This document shows, piece after piece, positions 8,750-17,098 of a stretch of 64,000 nt of DNA (position 1 is its first letter; each line of letters begins with the position of its first letter). Source of the stretch: Nocardioides sp. Kera G14. Its GTDB lineage: Bacteria > Actinomycetota > Actinomycetes > Propionibacteriales > Nocardioidaceae. The stretch is taken from assembly GCF_020715565.1 (NCBI RefSeq), contig NZ_CP085839.1:3348001-3412000 (forward strand), in the 5' to 3' direction. The notes under the pieces are model-generated. The model was not told the DNA's origin. It was given only the letters and a program-made list of their open reading frames with translations, and made no database searches. The position numbers were made by a program, and so were the translations under genes.

Positions 8750-9765
8750 CGTGCTCTCCTGGTGGTGAGGCGGGACAGTGCACGCGCCGTCGCGGTGGCG
8801 GGGGCCGAGTCGGCGGCGGAGCGGAGCACCCGGCGCATCGTCGGGGAGCGGACCAGTCGACGTGCCAGGGTCGCGGTGCGACCGCCGACGCGGTTGAGGA
8901 TCAGCTCCAGCTCGCGCTCGACCTCGACGTCCAGGACGACGGTGTCCGGGTGGACGAGCGGGAACGCCATCGGACGGGCGCGCCCGTAGTCGGCCCCGGA
9001 GCCGACCGTGTGGGTGGCGTCTGCGCCGAAGCCGACGTTCTCGACCATGCTGTGCGACGGGGTCGCGCAGAGGCCGCCGGCGGCCATGACGGTCAGCCAC
9101 CAGTGCTTGTCCCAGCCGTGCGTCACGACGTCCTCGGAGACCGCCGCCTCGGCGAAGTGTCGCCGCGCGCTGGCCGTGACGAGCTGACCCGGGTGGGGCG
9201 TCGGCGGCGTCATCCGGACGGGCCGATCGCCGTCCGGGCCGACATGGGTGCGGGGAAAGGCTGCACGGTGGGCCTGCCACCGGTCCGCCCAGGTCGCCCA
9301 CCCCCAGACGCTCGCCCAGGCGGAGAAGGCATAGGAGTGGTCGCAGAAGAGTGCAGCCGGCAGGTTGAGCCCGTTGCCGGCGATCTGCCAGACCCGGGGA
9401 TCGCCGGCGTAGCGGTCGAGCAGCTCGTCGGCGTACGTGAAGAAGGTGGGGTCGGGGAAGCAGTCGTCCTCCAGGACGATCGCCCGATCGACGGCGGCGA
9501 AGACCTGGTCGAGGCCGAGCTCGACGTTGGCCTCGACACCGAGGTTGACGTCGCTGAACAGCCGGGTGACCTCACACGGCCAGTCGATCTCGTCCAGCAC
9601 GGCCCGGACTCCCGCACACCGCTCGGCGTCGCCGGGAACGGTCGCGCGTGGGCCGTCACAGATCAGGAAGAGACGTGTGGGCCGGGACGCCGCGATCGCC
9701 CCCAGCGTCCGCCGCGTCACCTCGGGCCGATTGAAAGCAATCAGCACCACAGGTGTGACGGTCAC
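8746..9765 (-). CDS. GT2-like glycosyltransferase (tandem paralogue 2)
   Basis: This 339-residue enzyme is clearly homologous to the gene downstream of it: PVVLIAFNRPEVTRR, AIVLEDDCFPDPTFF, RVWQIAGNGLN and WASVWGWATWADRW all recur at matching places. The start is GTG at 9765, with GAAGGAAG just upstream. The longer in-frame extension to 9918 has shadow-like composition and was not used. It is the first gene of the minus-strand operon and is divergent from the sugar O-methyltransferase gene at 9882. A TACGAT at 9805-9800 (minus strand) is a candidate -10. Confidence 0.87.
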   Translation of the reverse strand: MTVTPVVLIAFNRPEVTRRTLGAIAASRPTRLFLICDGPRATVPGDAERCAGVRAVLDEIDWPCEVTRLFSDVNLGVEANVELGLDQVFAAVDRAIVLEDDCFPDPTFFTYADELLDRYAGDPRVWQIAGNGLNLPAALFCDHSYAFSAWASVWGWATWADRWQAHRAAFPRTHVGPDGDRPVRMTPPTPHPGQLVTASARRHFAEAAVSEDVVTHGWDKHWWLTVMAAGGLCATPSHSMVENVGFGADATHTVGSGADYGRARPMAFPLVHPDTVVLDVEVERELELILNRVGGRTATLARRLVRSPTMRRVLRSAADSAPATATARALSRLTTRRAR

Positions 9766-9881
9766 GAGCTTCCTTCGTTGGAGGAGTACGGCGCCTGCAT
9801 CGTAGCCATCGAGATGGAGTGCGCTGGCCGATCTCGTCGCGCGGATGGACGCCGACCGAACCCATGAGAAGGGCGTGTTGC

Positions 9882-10952
9882 ATGAAGGACCGACTCGCAG
9901 TGCTGGCGCGATCGGCACGGAACGGAACGCTGGCTCGCACCGCCAAGCACCGGGTCAAGGTCGCGATCGCCCGCCGCGGATATCTGGTGACACGCATGGA
10001 CGAGGCCGAGGCCGGCAGGTACCTCGTCTCCTCCCACAACGACCGGGTTCCCCTGCCCGCGGGTGCCGAGGAGGCGCTGCGACTCGACCACCCACGGCTG
10101 GTCGAGCTCCAGGCGGCCTACGACGCCCTCGCGGCGACGGTGCCGGCGGCGGTTCCGACGCAGTGGCACTCCGGCTTCCTGAAGAAGAGCCTGTCGCTGG
10201 CGTGGTTCCGCGGCGACAACGCCTACCTGTGGCAGTTGCGCCACCTCGGCGCGTCAGCCGAGATCCGGACGTACGTCGGCCTCCTCGACGTCGAGTCCCG
10301 CGACCAGCTGGGCCTGCTGAAGACCCTGGAGGAGGACGGGCTCTTCGGTGCCTGGACCTTCGAGTACGGCGACCGGAAGCCGGTCGGCCGAGATCTCCTC
10401 GACAGCGTCAACGAGATCAACTACCTCGCCGCGCAGACGGGCATCATCGACAAGCCGAACCTGAAGGTGCTCGACATCGGTGCCGGCTACGGCCGCCTCG
10501 CCCATCGGATGTCGGCGGCACTACCCAACCTCGAGGTCTACGACTGCACCGACGGGGTCGCGACCTCGACGTTCCTGTGCGAGTACTACCGCGACTTCCG
10601 GAAGATGCCGGAGTCGGTCCGGGTCGTGCCGCTGCACGAGCACGAGAAGCTCGGTGACTCGTACGACATCGCCGTCAACATCCACAGCTTCTCGGAGTGC
10701 TCACTCGAGGCGATCCGGTGGTGGCTCGACCGCATCGCCGAGCGCGACATCGAGTGGCTGCTGATCGTCCCGAACACGCCCGACGAGCTGCGCAGCACCG
10801 AGCTCGACGGCTCGATGGAACCGTTCCGGGAGGACGTCCTCGCCCGCGGCTACGAGCTGGTCGACAGCCGGCCGGTCCACCAGTCCGACGAGCTGCGCGA
10901 GCTCATGGACCTGCACGACCGGTTCTACCTCTTCCGGCGCACCGCCCGCTGA
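9882..10952 (+). CDS. Putative sugar O-methyltransferase
   Basis: This 356-residue protein has an unusually long N-terminal region (about 190 residues) before a class I SAM-binding fold. Motif I is VLDIGAGYGRLAH (about 196-208). Motif II-like acidic residues follow in EVYDCTD, and a hydrophobic strand is visible as WLLIVPNTPDEL. This layout matches the 'putative sugar O-methyltransferase' family found in polysaccharide clusters. ATG at 9882 was chosen because AGAAGG lies upstream and the 9819 extension is shadow-like. The gene is monocistronic and convergent with the next gene, with 6 bp between their ends. Confidence 0.8.
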   Translation: MKDRLAVLARSARNGTLARTAKHRVKVAIARRGYLVTRMDEAEAGRYLVSSHNDRVPLPAGAEEALRLDHPRLVELQAAYDALAATVPAAVPTQWHSGFLKKSLSLAWFRGDNAYLWQLRHLGASAEIRTYVGLLDVESRDQLGLLKTLEEDGLFGAWTFEYGDRKPVGRDLLDSVNEINYLAAQTGIIDKPNLKVLDIGAGYGRLAHRMSAALPNLEVYDCTDGVATSTFLCEYYRDFRKMPESVRVVPLHEHEKLGDSYDIAVNIHSFSECSLEAIRWWLDRIAERDIEWLLIVPNTPDELRSTELDGSMEPFREDVLARGYELVDSRPVHQSDELRELMDLHDRFYLFRRTAR

Positions 10953-10958
10953 GAGCCC

Positions 10959-11723
10959 TCAGCGCCGCATCTCGGTCGGAGTCGCCATCCACGGGTGGAG
11001 CCGGGCGAGGTCCTTGCGGATGGTCGCGGCGAAGATGTTGCCCTGCCGTCCGGCCACCGCGTTGAGCACCTTCTGGCCGCGCTCGAAGAGACGGGTGGCC
11101 TTCTCGTCGCTCATCCCGAGCCGTTGCTGCAGTACGCGGGAGGCGATCCGCTCGCGGCCGAGGTTCCATTCGGTGTGGATCTCGATCGGGACGTCGTAGG
11201 CGGGGTCGAAGGAGGCGACCGCCTTCTGCAGGTCGCGGCGGGTCCAGCGGTAGACGAAGTTCGGCACGCCGGTGCCGTCGACGCCGCCGGACTCGAAGTC
11301 CGCGGCCTCGACGGCGGGCAGCTCGTGCCACGAGACGACGCCGGCCCTGGTCGCCCAGCGCATGGCCACGGAGTCCTGGTTCTCCACGAAGAGCACCGTC
11401 TTCGAGGCGATCCGGTACATCTCGTGCAGCGCCTCGTGCGGACGCGAGCAGTGGTGCAGGCCGGAGTGTCCGATCACGTGGTCGTAACTGCCCGAGGCGT
11501 AGGGCATCTTGTGCGCATCGACGGCCGTGCCGCCGATGTCGCTGCTCGGGCTGTCGGGGGCGATGTTGACGAACTCGCAGTTGCGCAGGCCGACCGCCGC
11601 GCAGACCTGCTCGTCGAAGATGCCGGCGAACTGCACGAGGACGGAGTCGTCGCGGCCGATCGTCCCGCTCTCGAGGTGGCCGCGCAGCAGGTGGGCGAAG
11701 GTGGTCGCCCCGGGCTCGGTCAT
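10959..11723 (-). CDS. Class I SAM-dependent methyltransferase
   Basis: This protein of 254 residues resembles the Methyltransf_11 type. Motif IV/V-like segments are visible (VDAHKMPYASGSYDHVIG, SGLHHC, EMYRIASKTVLFVENQD). The glycine-rich motif I is weak (VLVQFAGIFDEQVCAAVG), so SAM binding is likely but not certain. The C-terminal half (FVYRWTRRDLQKAV onwards) is a substrate-specific extension. The substrate is presumably a sugar or glycan intermediate of the surrounding locus. A GAGGA sequence lies about 6 nt before the ATG at 11723. Confidence 0.75.
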   Translation of the reverse strand: MTEPGATTFAHLLRGHLESGTIGRDDSVLVQFAGIFDEQVCAAVGLRNCEFVNIAPDSPSSDIGGTAVDAHKMPYASGSYDHVIGHSGLHHCSRPHEALHEMYRIASKTVLFVENQDSVAMRWATRAGVVSWHELPAVEAADFESGGVDGTGVPNFVYRWTRRDLQKAVASFDPAYDVPIEIHTEWNLGRERIASRVLQQRLGMSDEKATRLFERGQKVLNAVAGRQGNIFAATIRKDLARLHPWMATPTEMRR

Positions 11724-11787
11724 CGGTCCGTCCTCATGGGCATGGAGCGGATGCTAGTGGATCGCTGTCAGGGCGGCGCGACTCTGC

Positions 11788-11793
11788 CACAAT
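11788..11793 (+). promoter_or_regulatory. Candidate -10 (CACAAT) of flippase gene
   Basis: CACAAT lies 6 nt before the ATG at 11800. It differs from the TAnnnT form seen at other genes here, so it is a weaker call. Confidence 0.3.
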
Positions 11794-11799
11794 CGCCGA

Positions 11800-13107
11800 A
11801 TGAGCCGAGCCCACGCGCGCCCGGGGCGGCACCGCAAGGAGCCGGACGGCGCATCGGCCGGTCGTCGGATCTCCCTGGTCACGTTCGACCAGGTGCTGTC
11901 GAGCATCTCGAACCTGCTCGCCCTGGTCCTCGTCGCACACGCCCTGGCTCCGGAGGACTTCGGCCGGTTCAGTCTGCTCTTCGTCGGTTACACCCTCGCC
12001 CAGGCAGCGGTGCGCTCGCTGGTCTCGATGCCGGCGATGGTCCACCCGGAGGACAGCCGGCACCGTCCGCAGGTGGCACTCGGCGCCGCGGTCCTGCTCG
12101 GCGGCGCGATCAGCCTGGTCTGCATCAGCCTCGGCGCCGTGATGATGCTGGCCGGGCAGTCCATCGGTTCGGCGGTCCTCACCTTGGGCGTCTGCCTCGC
12201 TCCGCTCCTGCTGCAGGACGTCGGCCGCTACGTGGCGTTCGGTCGCGGCGAGCCGCAGCAGGCGATCGTGCTCGACACCGCCTGGCTGGTGCTGTTGATC
12301 GCCGGCTTCGCCGTGGAGGAGCGGTTCGACCTGGTCACCCTCGATCGGCTGGTGATCGCCTGGGCGGCGAGCGGTGCGGTCTCCGGATTGTGGGTCTTCG
12401 TGCGGTACGGGGTTCCCACGGGCCGGGACCTCTCGCTCGACTGGATCCGCCGCCGGTGGGACTTCTCCTGGCGCAGCCTGGTCGGCAACTTCTTCGCTCA
12501 GTCCGTGGGACTGCTGGGTGCGATCGCCGCCGCAGCGGTGAGCACGGCCAGTGTCGTCGCCGCCGTCCGGGCCTCACTGCTCCTCGGCCGGCCCAGCGCC
12601 ACCGTGCAGCTCGGGGTGGCGACCTCGACCGCGGCCGACGTGGCCCGTGAGGAGGCCGACGACGAGGGCCTGCGCCGGCACCAGCGGCGGGCGCTCGGCA
12701 TTGCCGCCGCCGTGGCCACGCTCAACCTCGGCATCCTCCTGGTCCTCCCGGACTTCCTCGGCCGAGCACTGCTCGGGCAGGTCTGGCCGATCATGGAGCC
12801 GCTGGTGCTCCCGGCCGGCCTCTTCGGCCTCGTCCAAGCTGCCCAGACCAGCATCAGCGCGGTCCTGATCGGGCGGCGGCAGATGGCGACGGTGATGCGT
12901 GTGGACATCCTGGGGGCGATGATCGGCGTCGCCTGCCTCGTGGGCGGCGCGCGTCTCGGCCAGGCCTCAGGCGCCGTGTGGGGGACCGTGGTCGGGCAGG
13001 GCATGGTCTCGGCCATCTGGGTCGTGATCTACCTGCGTCACCTGAGTCGCTCGGCAGCGACTCCAGTCCGGCCTGACACCGAACGTGCGGTGGCCGATGT
13101 CGCCTAG
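11800..13107 (+). CDS. Wzx-type polysaccharide/oligosaccharide flippase
   Basis: This 435-residue integral membrane protein has about twelve hydrophobic segments, starting near residue 28 and arranged like MOP-superfamily (MATE/Wzx) exporters. The early segment ends in APEDFGRFSLLF, resembling the conserved N-terminal region of polysaccharide biosynthesis proteins (LGPEXYGXF pattern). Such proteins move undecaprenyl-linked repeat units across the cytoplasmic membrane. It overlaps the following glycosyltransferase gene by 11 bp, which implies cotranscription. In this locus it would work with the O-antigen polymerase/ligase at 5.1-6.5 kb. Confidence 0.85.
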   Translation: MSRAHARPGRHRKEPDGASAGRRISLVTFDQVLSSISNLLALVLVAHALAPEDFGRFSLLFVGYTLAQAAVRSLVSMPAMVHPEDSRHRPQVALGAAVLLGGAISLVCISLGAVMMLAGQSIGSAVLTLGVCLAPLLLQDVGRYVAFGRGEPQQAIVLDTAWLVLLIAGFAVEERFDLVTLDRLVIAWAASGAVSGLWVFVRYGVPTGRDLSLDWIRRRWDFSWRSLVGNFFAQSVGLLGAIAAAAVSTASVVAAVRASLLLGRPSATVQLGVATSTAADVAREEADDEGLRRHQRRALGIAAAVATLNLGILLVLPDFLGRALLGQVWPIMEPLVLPAGLFGLVQAAQTSISAVLIGRRQMATVMRVDILGAMIGVACLVGGARLGQASGAVWGTVVGQGMVSAIWVVIYLRHLSRSAATPVRPDTERAVADVA

Positions 13108-14356
13108 AGCACGGCTGGTGGTCCTGGTCGCGTACGGCGCCCCCGACTACCTCCGGCAGGCGCTGGAGCCGCTCGGGGCCGAGTCCGTCGTCGTCGTCGA
13201 CAACTCGTCCTCACCGACGACGCGCGAGCTCGTCCGCGGCCTCGGGCATCACTACGTCGACGCCCGGTCCAACCTCGGCTTCGCCGGTGGGGTCAACGCC
13301 GGGTTGCGGTCCGCCGACGAGCTCGGCCTCACCGGCGACGTCCTGTTGCTCAATCCCGATGCCCGCATCGAGTCCCACGACATCGACCTTCTGCAGGCGA
13401 GGCTCCTGGCGGAGGACGATGTGGCGGCGGTCGCCCCGCGACTCGTGACGGCGGACGGTGAGACGCACCTGTCGTGGTTCCCCCTCATGTCACCGGGCCA
13501 ACTGTGGCGCGCGGCGCTCGGACTTCCCGTCGCTCGAGGGGCACGGCACTTCCTCATCGGCGCCGTGCTCCTGCTGCGGGCCGAGGCGCTGGCCGACATC
13601 GGTGGTCTGGACGAGCACTACTTCCTCTACGGCGAGGAGGCCGACTGGCAGCGCCGGGCCCTGGACCGGGGGTGGCGGCTCGACCTCGTCCCGGCGGCCA
13701 CGGGCACGCATCACGGTGGGATGAGCAGCGACGACGACCACGTCCGGCAGGCCCGCGTCGCGGCCGGACAGGAGACCTACGTCCGCCGGTGGTACGGCGT
13801 CGGCGGCTGGACCAGCTATCGCATGGCGGGGTGGGTCTGGTCGGTCCTCAACGCCGCACGGCCCGGTGACCGCGCGATGGACGCCACCCGCGCCCGGAGC
13901 TTCCGGCTCGGTCCGCGCCGGGCTGCTCCGCTGCCGCCGGAGCCGCGTCCGCTCGCGATCCTGCATGTCCTCAGCGGGTCCGCCGAGTCGGCTGAGCTGA
14001 GCGAGCTCGTCAGCGCACAGCGAGAAGCCGGGCACGACGTCACGGTGATTGCAGCACCCTCGTGGTCGGGCACGGTAGGTGCTCTGCGGGGGGCTGTCCG
14101 ACGGGCACCGCTGGTCGACGTGGTGCACGCCCATGGCCTCGCCGCGACGTCAGCCGCCTGCCTGCTCGGCCCGTGGCACGGCGCGCGCGTGGTCAGCTCG
14201 TCGCGACCGTCGGACACTCCGGCGAGCCGCATCCTCGCGACGCTGGTCGACCGGCGTGTCGACGTACGGATCGAGGAGGGGGAGCTCGGAGCGGCGACCG
14301 CGCGCTACCGAGCCGCGGCGATGGCCGCAGGGGCGCGGAAGATGAACATCGCCTGA
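13097..14356 (+). CDS. GT2 glycosyltransferase fused to half of a GT4 domain
   Basis: This protein has 419 residues. Residues 1-270 are a rhamnosyltransferase-like GT2 domain, with VVVVDNSSSPTTRELV, NLGFAGGVNAGL, LLLNPDARI (DxD equivalent) and HYFLYGEEADWQRRA. Residues 285-419 look like the N-terminal Rossmann half of a GT-B (GT4) enzyme (LAILHVLSGSAES, VDVVHAHGLAATSAACLLG), but the nucleotide-sugar-binding C-terminal half is missing. The last 52 bp overlap the convergent methyltransferase gene. ATG at 13097 was chosen; GTG at 13085 is in frame four codons earlier. The GT2 part should be active; the GT4 remnant may be structural or decaying. Confidence 0.85.
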   Translation: MSPRARLVVLVAYGAPDYLRQALEPLGAESVVVVDNSSSPTTRELVRGLGHHYVDARSNLGFAGGVNAGLRSADELGLTGDVLLLNPDARIESHDIDLLQARLLAEDDVAAVAPRLVTADGETHLSWFPLMSPGQLWRAALGLPVARGARHFLIGAVLLLRAEALADIGGLDEHYFLYGEEADWQRRALDRGWRLDLVPAATGTHHGGMSSDDDHVRQARVAAGQETYVRRWYGVGGWTSYRMAGWVWSVLNAARPGDRAMDATRARSFRLGPRRAAPLPPEPRPLAILHVLSGSAESAELSELVSAQREAGHDVTVIAAPSWSGTVGALRGAVRRAPLVDVVHAHGLAATSAACLLGPWHGARVVSSSRPSDTPASRILATLVDRRVDVRIEEGELGAATARYRAAAMAAGARKMNIA

Positions 14357-15267
14357 TCGCCCAGGCCCTCGCGGTTCGCCTGCTCCGCCTTCGCGCGGAA
14401 CCGGTCGCGCTCCTCACCCTGGGGGCCGCCGAGGGCCTCGGGGTCGGAGGCGGAGATGTTGCGGCTGTAGAGCTCGCTCAACCGGTACTGGCCGTCGTAG
14501 GAGTCGTCGACCGTCTCGACATGCTCCAGGCCGGCGGCCTCGGCGATCCCGATCAATCCCTTGCGGGACGGCAGGACGAGATGGCGCGGCGGATCGAGGG
14601 ACGACCAGTGCTGGCGGTACTCGCGCCACCCGACGCTGTCGGTCGTGGGCAGGCGGACGAGGCAGAGGCCGCCGGGCGCGAGGAGGCGCCTCGCCGCGGC
14701 CAGGTCGGCGGCCGGGTCGACGACGTGCTCCAGTGAGTGGTGGAACATGACGACGTCGTAGACACCCTCGACCTCGCCGATCGTGAGCTTCCGGACCGAG
14801 ACACCCTCCTCGGTCGTGAGGTCCGCGTCGATGAAGGGGTCGACGCCCTCCACCCTGCTGAATCCCAGTCGGGCGAGACGGTCGAGGAGCGTCCCTCCGC
14901 CACACCCGACGTCGAGGATGCGCTGGTCGGCCCGGAGACCCGCGTCGAGGAGGAGCGGCAGGGTCGGGTCGGGCCGCAGCCGGCGGAAGAGCTTGCCAGC
15001 GGGCGAGAACCGGCCGGCGATGTCGCGGTCACGGCGTACCTCCAACCACCGGCGGAGACCGCCGCTGCCGGTCGCGAAGGAGTAGTACGCCGCCGGATAG
15101 TGCCGGGCGAGGACGTCGGCCTCCGGGATCGTCTCGATCTGGAGCGTCCCGCACGAGGCGCACTCGACGTAGTCGAACTCCTCGCGGGTCCCGAAGAGCA
15201 TCTCGCGGGCGCGGTAGGCGGTGAAGGGACCGGGGGCGCCGCACACTCGGCATGTCGACACAGGCAT
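14305..15267 (-). CDS. Zinc-ribbon class I SAM methyltransferase
   Basis: This 320-residue protein has an N-terminal zinc ribbon (CRVCG at 6-10, CASCG at about 36-40) followed by a SAM-binding domain. Motif I is ILDVGCGGGTLLDRL and the post-motif segment is MFHHSLEHVVDP. Three other genes in this locus have the same Cys4-plus-methyltransferase layout. Related enzymes methylate deoxysugars or glycans. ATG at 15267 is preferred to GTG at 15273, because a minus-strand TACTGT at 15281-15276 lies 8 nt before the ATG but only 2 nt before the GTG. Its 3' end overlaps the GT2/GT4 gene. Confidence 0.87.
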   Translation of the reverse strand: MPVSTCRVCGAPGPFTAYRAREMLFGTREEFDYVECASCGTLQIETIPEADVLARHYPAAYYSFATGSGGLRRWLEVRRDRDIAGRFSPAGKLFRRLRPDPTLPLLLDAGLRADQRILDVGCGGGTLLDRLARLGFSRVEGVDPFIDADLTTEEGVSVRKLTIGEVEGVYDVVMFHHSLEHVVDPAADLAAARRLLAPGGLCLVRLPTTDSVGWREYRQHWSSLDPPRHLVLPSRKGLIGIAEAAGLEHVETVDDSYDGQYRLSELYSRNISASDPEALGGPQGEERDRFRAKAEQANREGLGDQAMFIFRAPAAIAAAR

Positions 15268-15320
15268 AGTCACGCACAGTAGTGCCGCGAAGGTCTGGCG
15301 GGCCGCACCTTCCGCGGCGG

Positions 15321-15326
15321 TAGCAT
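15321..15326 (+). promoter_or_regulatory. -10 box TAGCAT of a leaderless promoter
   Basis: TAGCAT ends 6 nt before the GTG start at 15333. No Shine-Dalgarno is visible. Confidence 0.5.
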
Positions 15327-15332
15327 CCGGCT

Positions 15333-16295
15333 GTGCCGCTCGCCCCCCAGCTCCGGACGGCCGCTCGCTACGTGCGCTCGCGGACCCTCGACACCCATCT
15401 GCGACAGGTCGCGACGGCGGCGCGCAGGATCGAGGCGGGCGAGGTCGACGTCCTCATCCTGGGCGACAGTACCTGTCTCTCCTTCGATCCCCCCGGCGCG
15501 GATCGGACCACCCTGCCGGAGATGATCAGCCAGGAGCTGGGCGATGCCCGGATCGCGACCGTCGTCGGTCCCGGCTTCGCCTACGGCATGTACGTCGACC
15601 TGCTGGCCTACTTCGCCACGCTGACGGGCAGGCCCTCGGCGGTGGTCTTCCCGACCTCGCTGCGCCCCGCACTGTCGGCCCACGTCAGCCACCACCCGAT
15701 CTATCGCTACGACCACGTGCGGGCCGAGCTCCGTCGCGCGACCGAGCGCCGGTCGCGGGTGCGCTGGCTCGGACAGGGCAGGGCGCCGTCGCGCGAGGCC
15801 TATGCCGCGTTCGACGCCCTCGAGGTCGAGACCCGCTGGGGCGGCCGCTCGACGCTCGGCACCTTCCGTCGCCGGCTGCACGGCAAGGCGGCCTCACCGA
15901 TCGCGCCCGAGGATGCGCCGATCCTCTGGGACTACTTCCACGGACAGGTGCTGACCGGCGAGGAGCCCGGCTTCACCGACACACCCCGGTTGATCGCCGC
16001 GCTCCGTGCCTTCGGCCGCCCCGCCGTCTCCTACTGGGCACCGCCCGCCCTCGAGGTCGGGGAGCGGCTCTTCCCGGGAGAGTTCGAGTCGCAGGTGCGC
16101 GGCCACTTCGAGGTCGTGTCCGCGGCCTTCCCCGTCGACGATCCCCAGATCCGTTTGCTCGAGATCGGCCTGGGCGAGTCCACCTACCTCGCGTGGGACG
16201 ACGGCATCGAGCACTACAACAGCGAGGGCCGCCGCCTCCTCGCTCGCGCCGTCGCCGCTGAGCTCGGCCGGATCGGAGGAGCCGGGAATGCCTGA
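15333..16295 (+). CDS. SGNH/GDSL-like hypothetical protein of the polysaccharide locus
   Basis: The protein has 320 residues. It contains a GDS motif (VLILGDSTCLSF, about residues 44-55) early in the sequence, as in SGNH hydrolases. A possible C-terminal Asp-x-x-His-like element lies in DDGIEHYNSEG (about 289-299). SGNH-fold proteins in glycan loci often add or remove acetyl groups. The protein lacks a signal peptide, so a cytoplasmic place is likely unless it is carried by a partner. It overlaps the next methyltransferase gene by 8 bp. The fold is a motif-level guess, and the enzymatic role is not shown. Confidence 0.65.
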   Translation: MPLAPQLRTAARYVRSRTLDTHLRQVATAARRIEAGEVDVLILGDSTCLSFDPPGADRTTLPEMISQELGDARIATVVGPGFAYGMYVDLLAYFATLTGRPSAVVFPTSLRPALSAHVSHHPIYRYDHVRAELRRATERRSRVRWLGQGRAPSREAYAAFDALEVETRWGGRSTLGTFRRRLHGKAASPIAPEDAPILWDYFHGQVLTGEEPGFTDTPRLIAALRAFGRPAVSYWAPPALEVGERLFPGEFESQVRGHFEVVSAAFPVDDPQIRLLEIGLGESTYLAWDDGIEHYNSEGRRLLARAVAAELGRIGGAGNA

Positions 16296-17058
16296 CATGC
16301 CCACCACACCGGTGTGTCCCGTGTGCAGCGCGCCGACCGAGCCGTTCGACACCAACACCATCCTGGGTCACCGCGCGGAGTACTCGCGCTGTCGCGTCTG
16401 CGGCCTCGTCACCATCCACGACACGCCGTGGCTCGAGGAGGCGTACTCCTCGGCGATCCACAGCTGGGACTCCGGACTGCTGCGCCGGGCGCAGACCAAC
16501 AGCAGAGTGGTCTCGGCCGCGATCCGGTTCGAGGGCATCCGCTCCGGCCCCTTCCTCGACTGGGCCGGTGGCTACGGCGTCTTTGCCCAGCTGCTGCGCG
16601 ACCGCGGCTATGACTGCTACCAGCACGACGACTACGCGACCCCCGTCTTCGCGTCGGCCTACCCCGACGACGGTGTCCGCAGCTATCAGCTGATCACGGC
16701 CTTCGAGGTGCTCGAGCACCTTGCCGACCCGGTCAGCGCCCTCGCCGAGCTCGCCGCACGCACAGATCGGATGCTCTTCACCACCGAGCTGCTGCCCGAT
16801 CCTGCGCCCCGCGCGGACGCCTGGTGGTACTACCTCCCGGGCGTCGGCCAGCACATCACCTTCCACACCGAGGAGTCACTGCGCCGCGTGGCCGAACAGC
16901 TCGGCTACCGACTGACGTCGAACGGGGCGAACTGGCACTTCTTCCACCGCGGCCCGGCGAGCCTGGGCATGCGGACGCTGCTGTCGCCGGCCGGGATCGG
17001 CTCGGCACGACGGCTGCGCGAGCTGCGTCGCGAGCTCCTGGCCCGCGCCGGTCGCTGA
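16288..17058 (+). CDS. Zinc-ribbon class I SAM methyltransferase
   Basis: This 256-residue protein begins with a Cys4 zinc ribbon (CPVCS at residues 9-13, CRVCG near 38-42). A methyltransferase core follows, with FLDWAGGYGVFAQLL as motif I and FEVLEHLADP as the post-II motif. In motif I the usual Asp-x-Gly is D-W-A-G. Start ATG 16288 is supported by GGAGGA at 16275-16280 and overlaps the SGNH-like gene (stop 16295) by 8 bp. It is the second of four similar zinc-ribbon methyltransferases here. Target: probably a nucleotide sugar or glycan. Confidence 0.85.
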   Translation: MPDMPTTPVCPVCSAPTEPFDTNTILGHRAEYSRCRVCGLVTIHDTPWLEEAYSSAIHSWDSGLLRRAQTNSRVVSAAIRFEGIRSGPFLDWAGGYGVFAQLLRDRGYDCYQHDDYATPVFASAYPDDGVRSYQLITAFEVLEHLADPVSALAELAARTDRMLFTTELLPDPAPRADAWWYYLPGVGQHITFHTEESLRRVAEQLGYRLTSNGANWHFFHRGPASLGMRTLLSPAGIGSARRLRELRRELLARAGR

Positions 17059-17062
17059 GGAG

Positions 17063-17098
17063 CCGACAGCGCCGTCAGGGCCGACAGGACCGTCAGCG
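17063..17098. repeat. Two 18-bp imperfect direct repeats
   Basis: Two copies of an 18-bp unit (CCGACAGCGCCGTCAGGG and CCGACAGGACCGTCAGCG) stand head to tail between two convergent methyltransferase genes. They reach a few bases into the end of the FkbM gene. They form no stable hairpin and their role is unknown. Confidence 0.5.
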
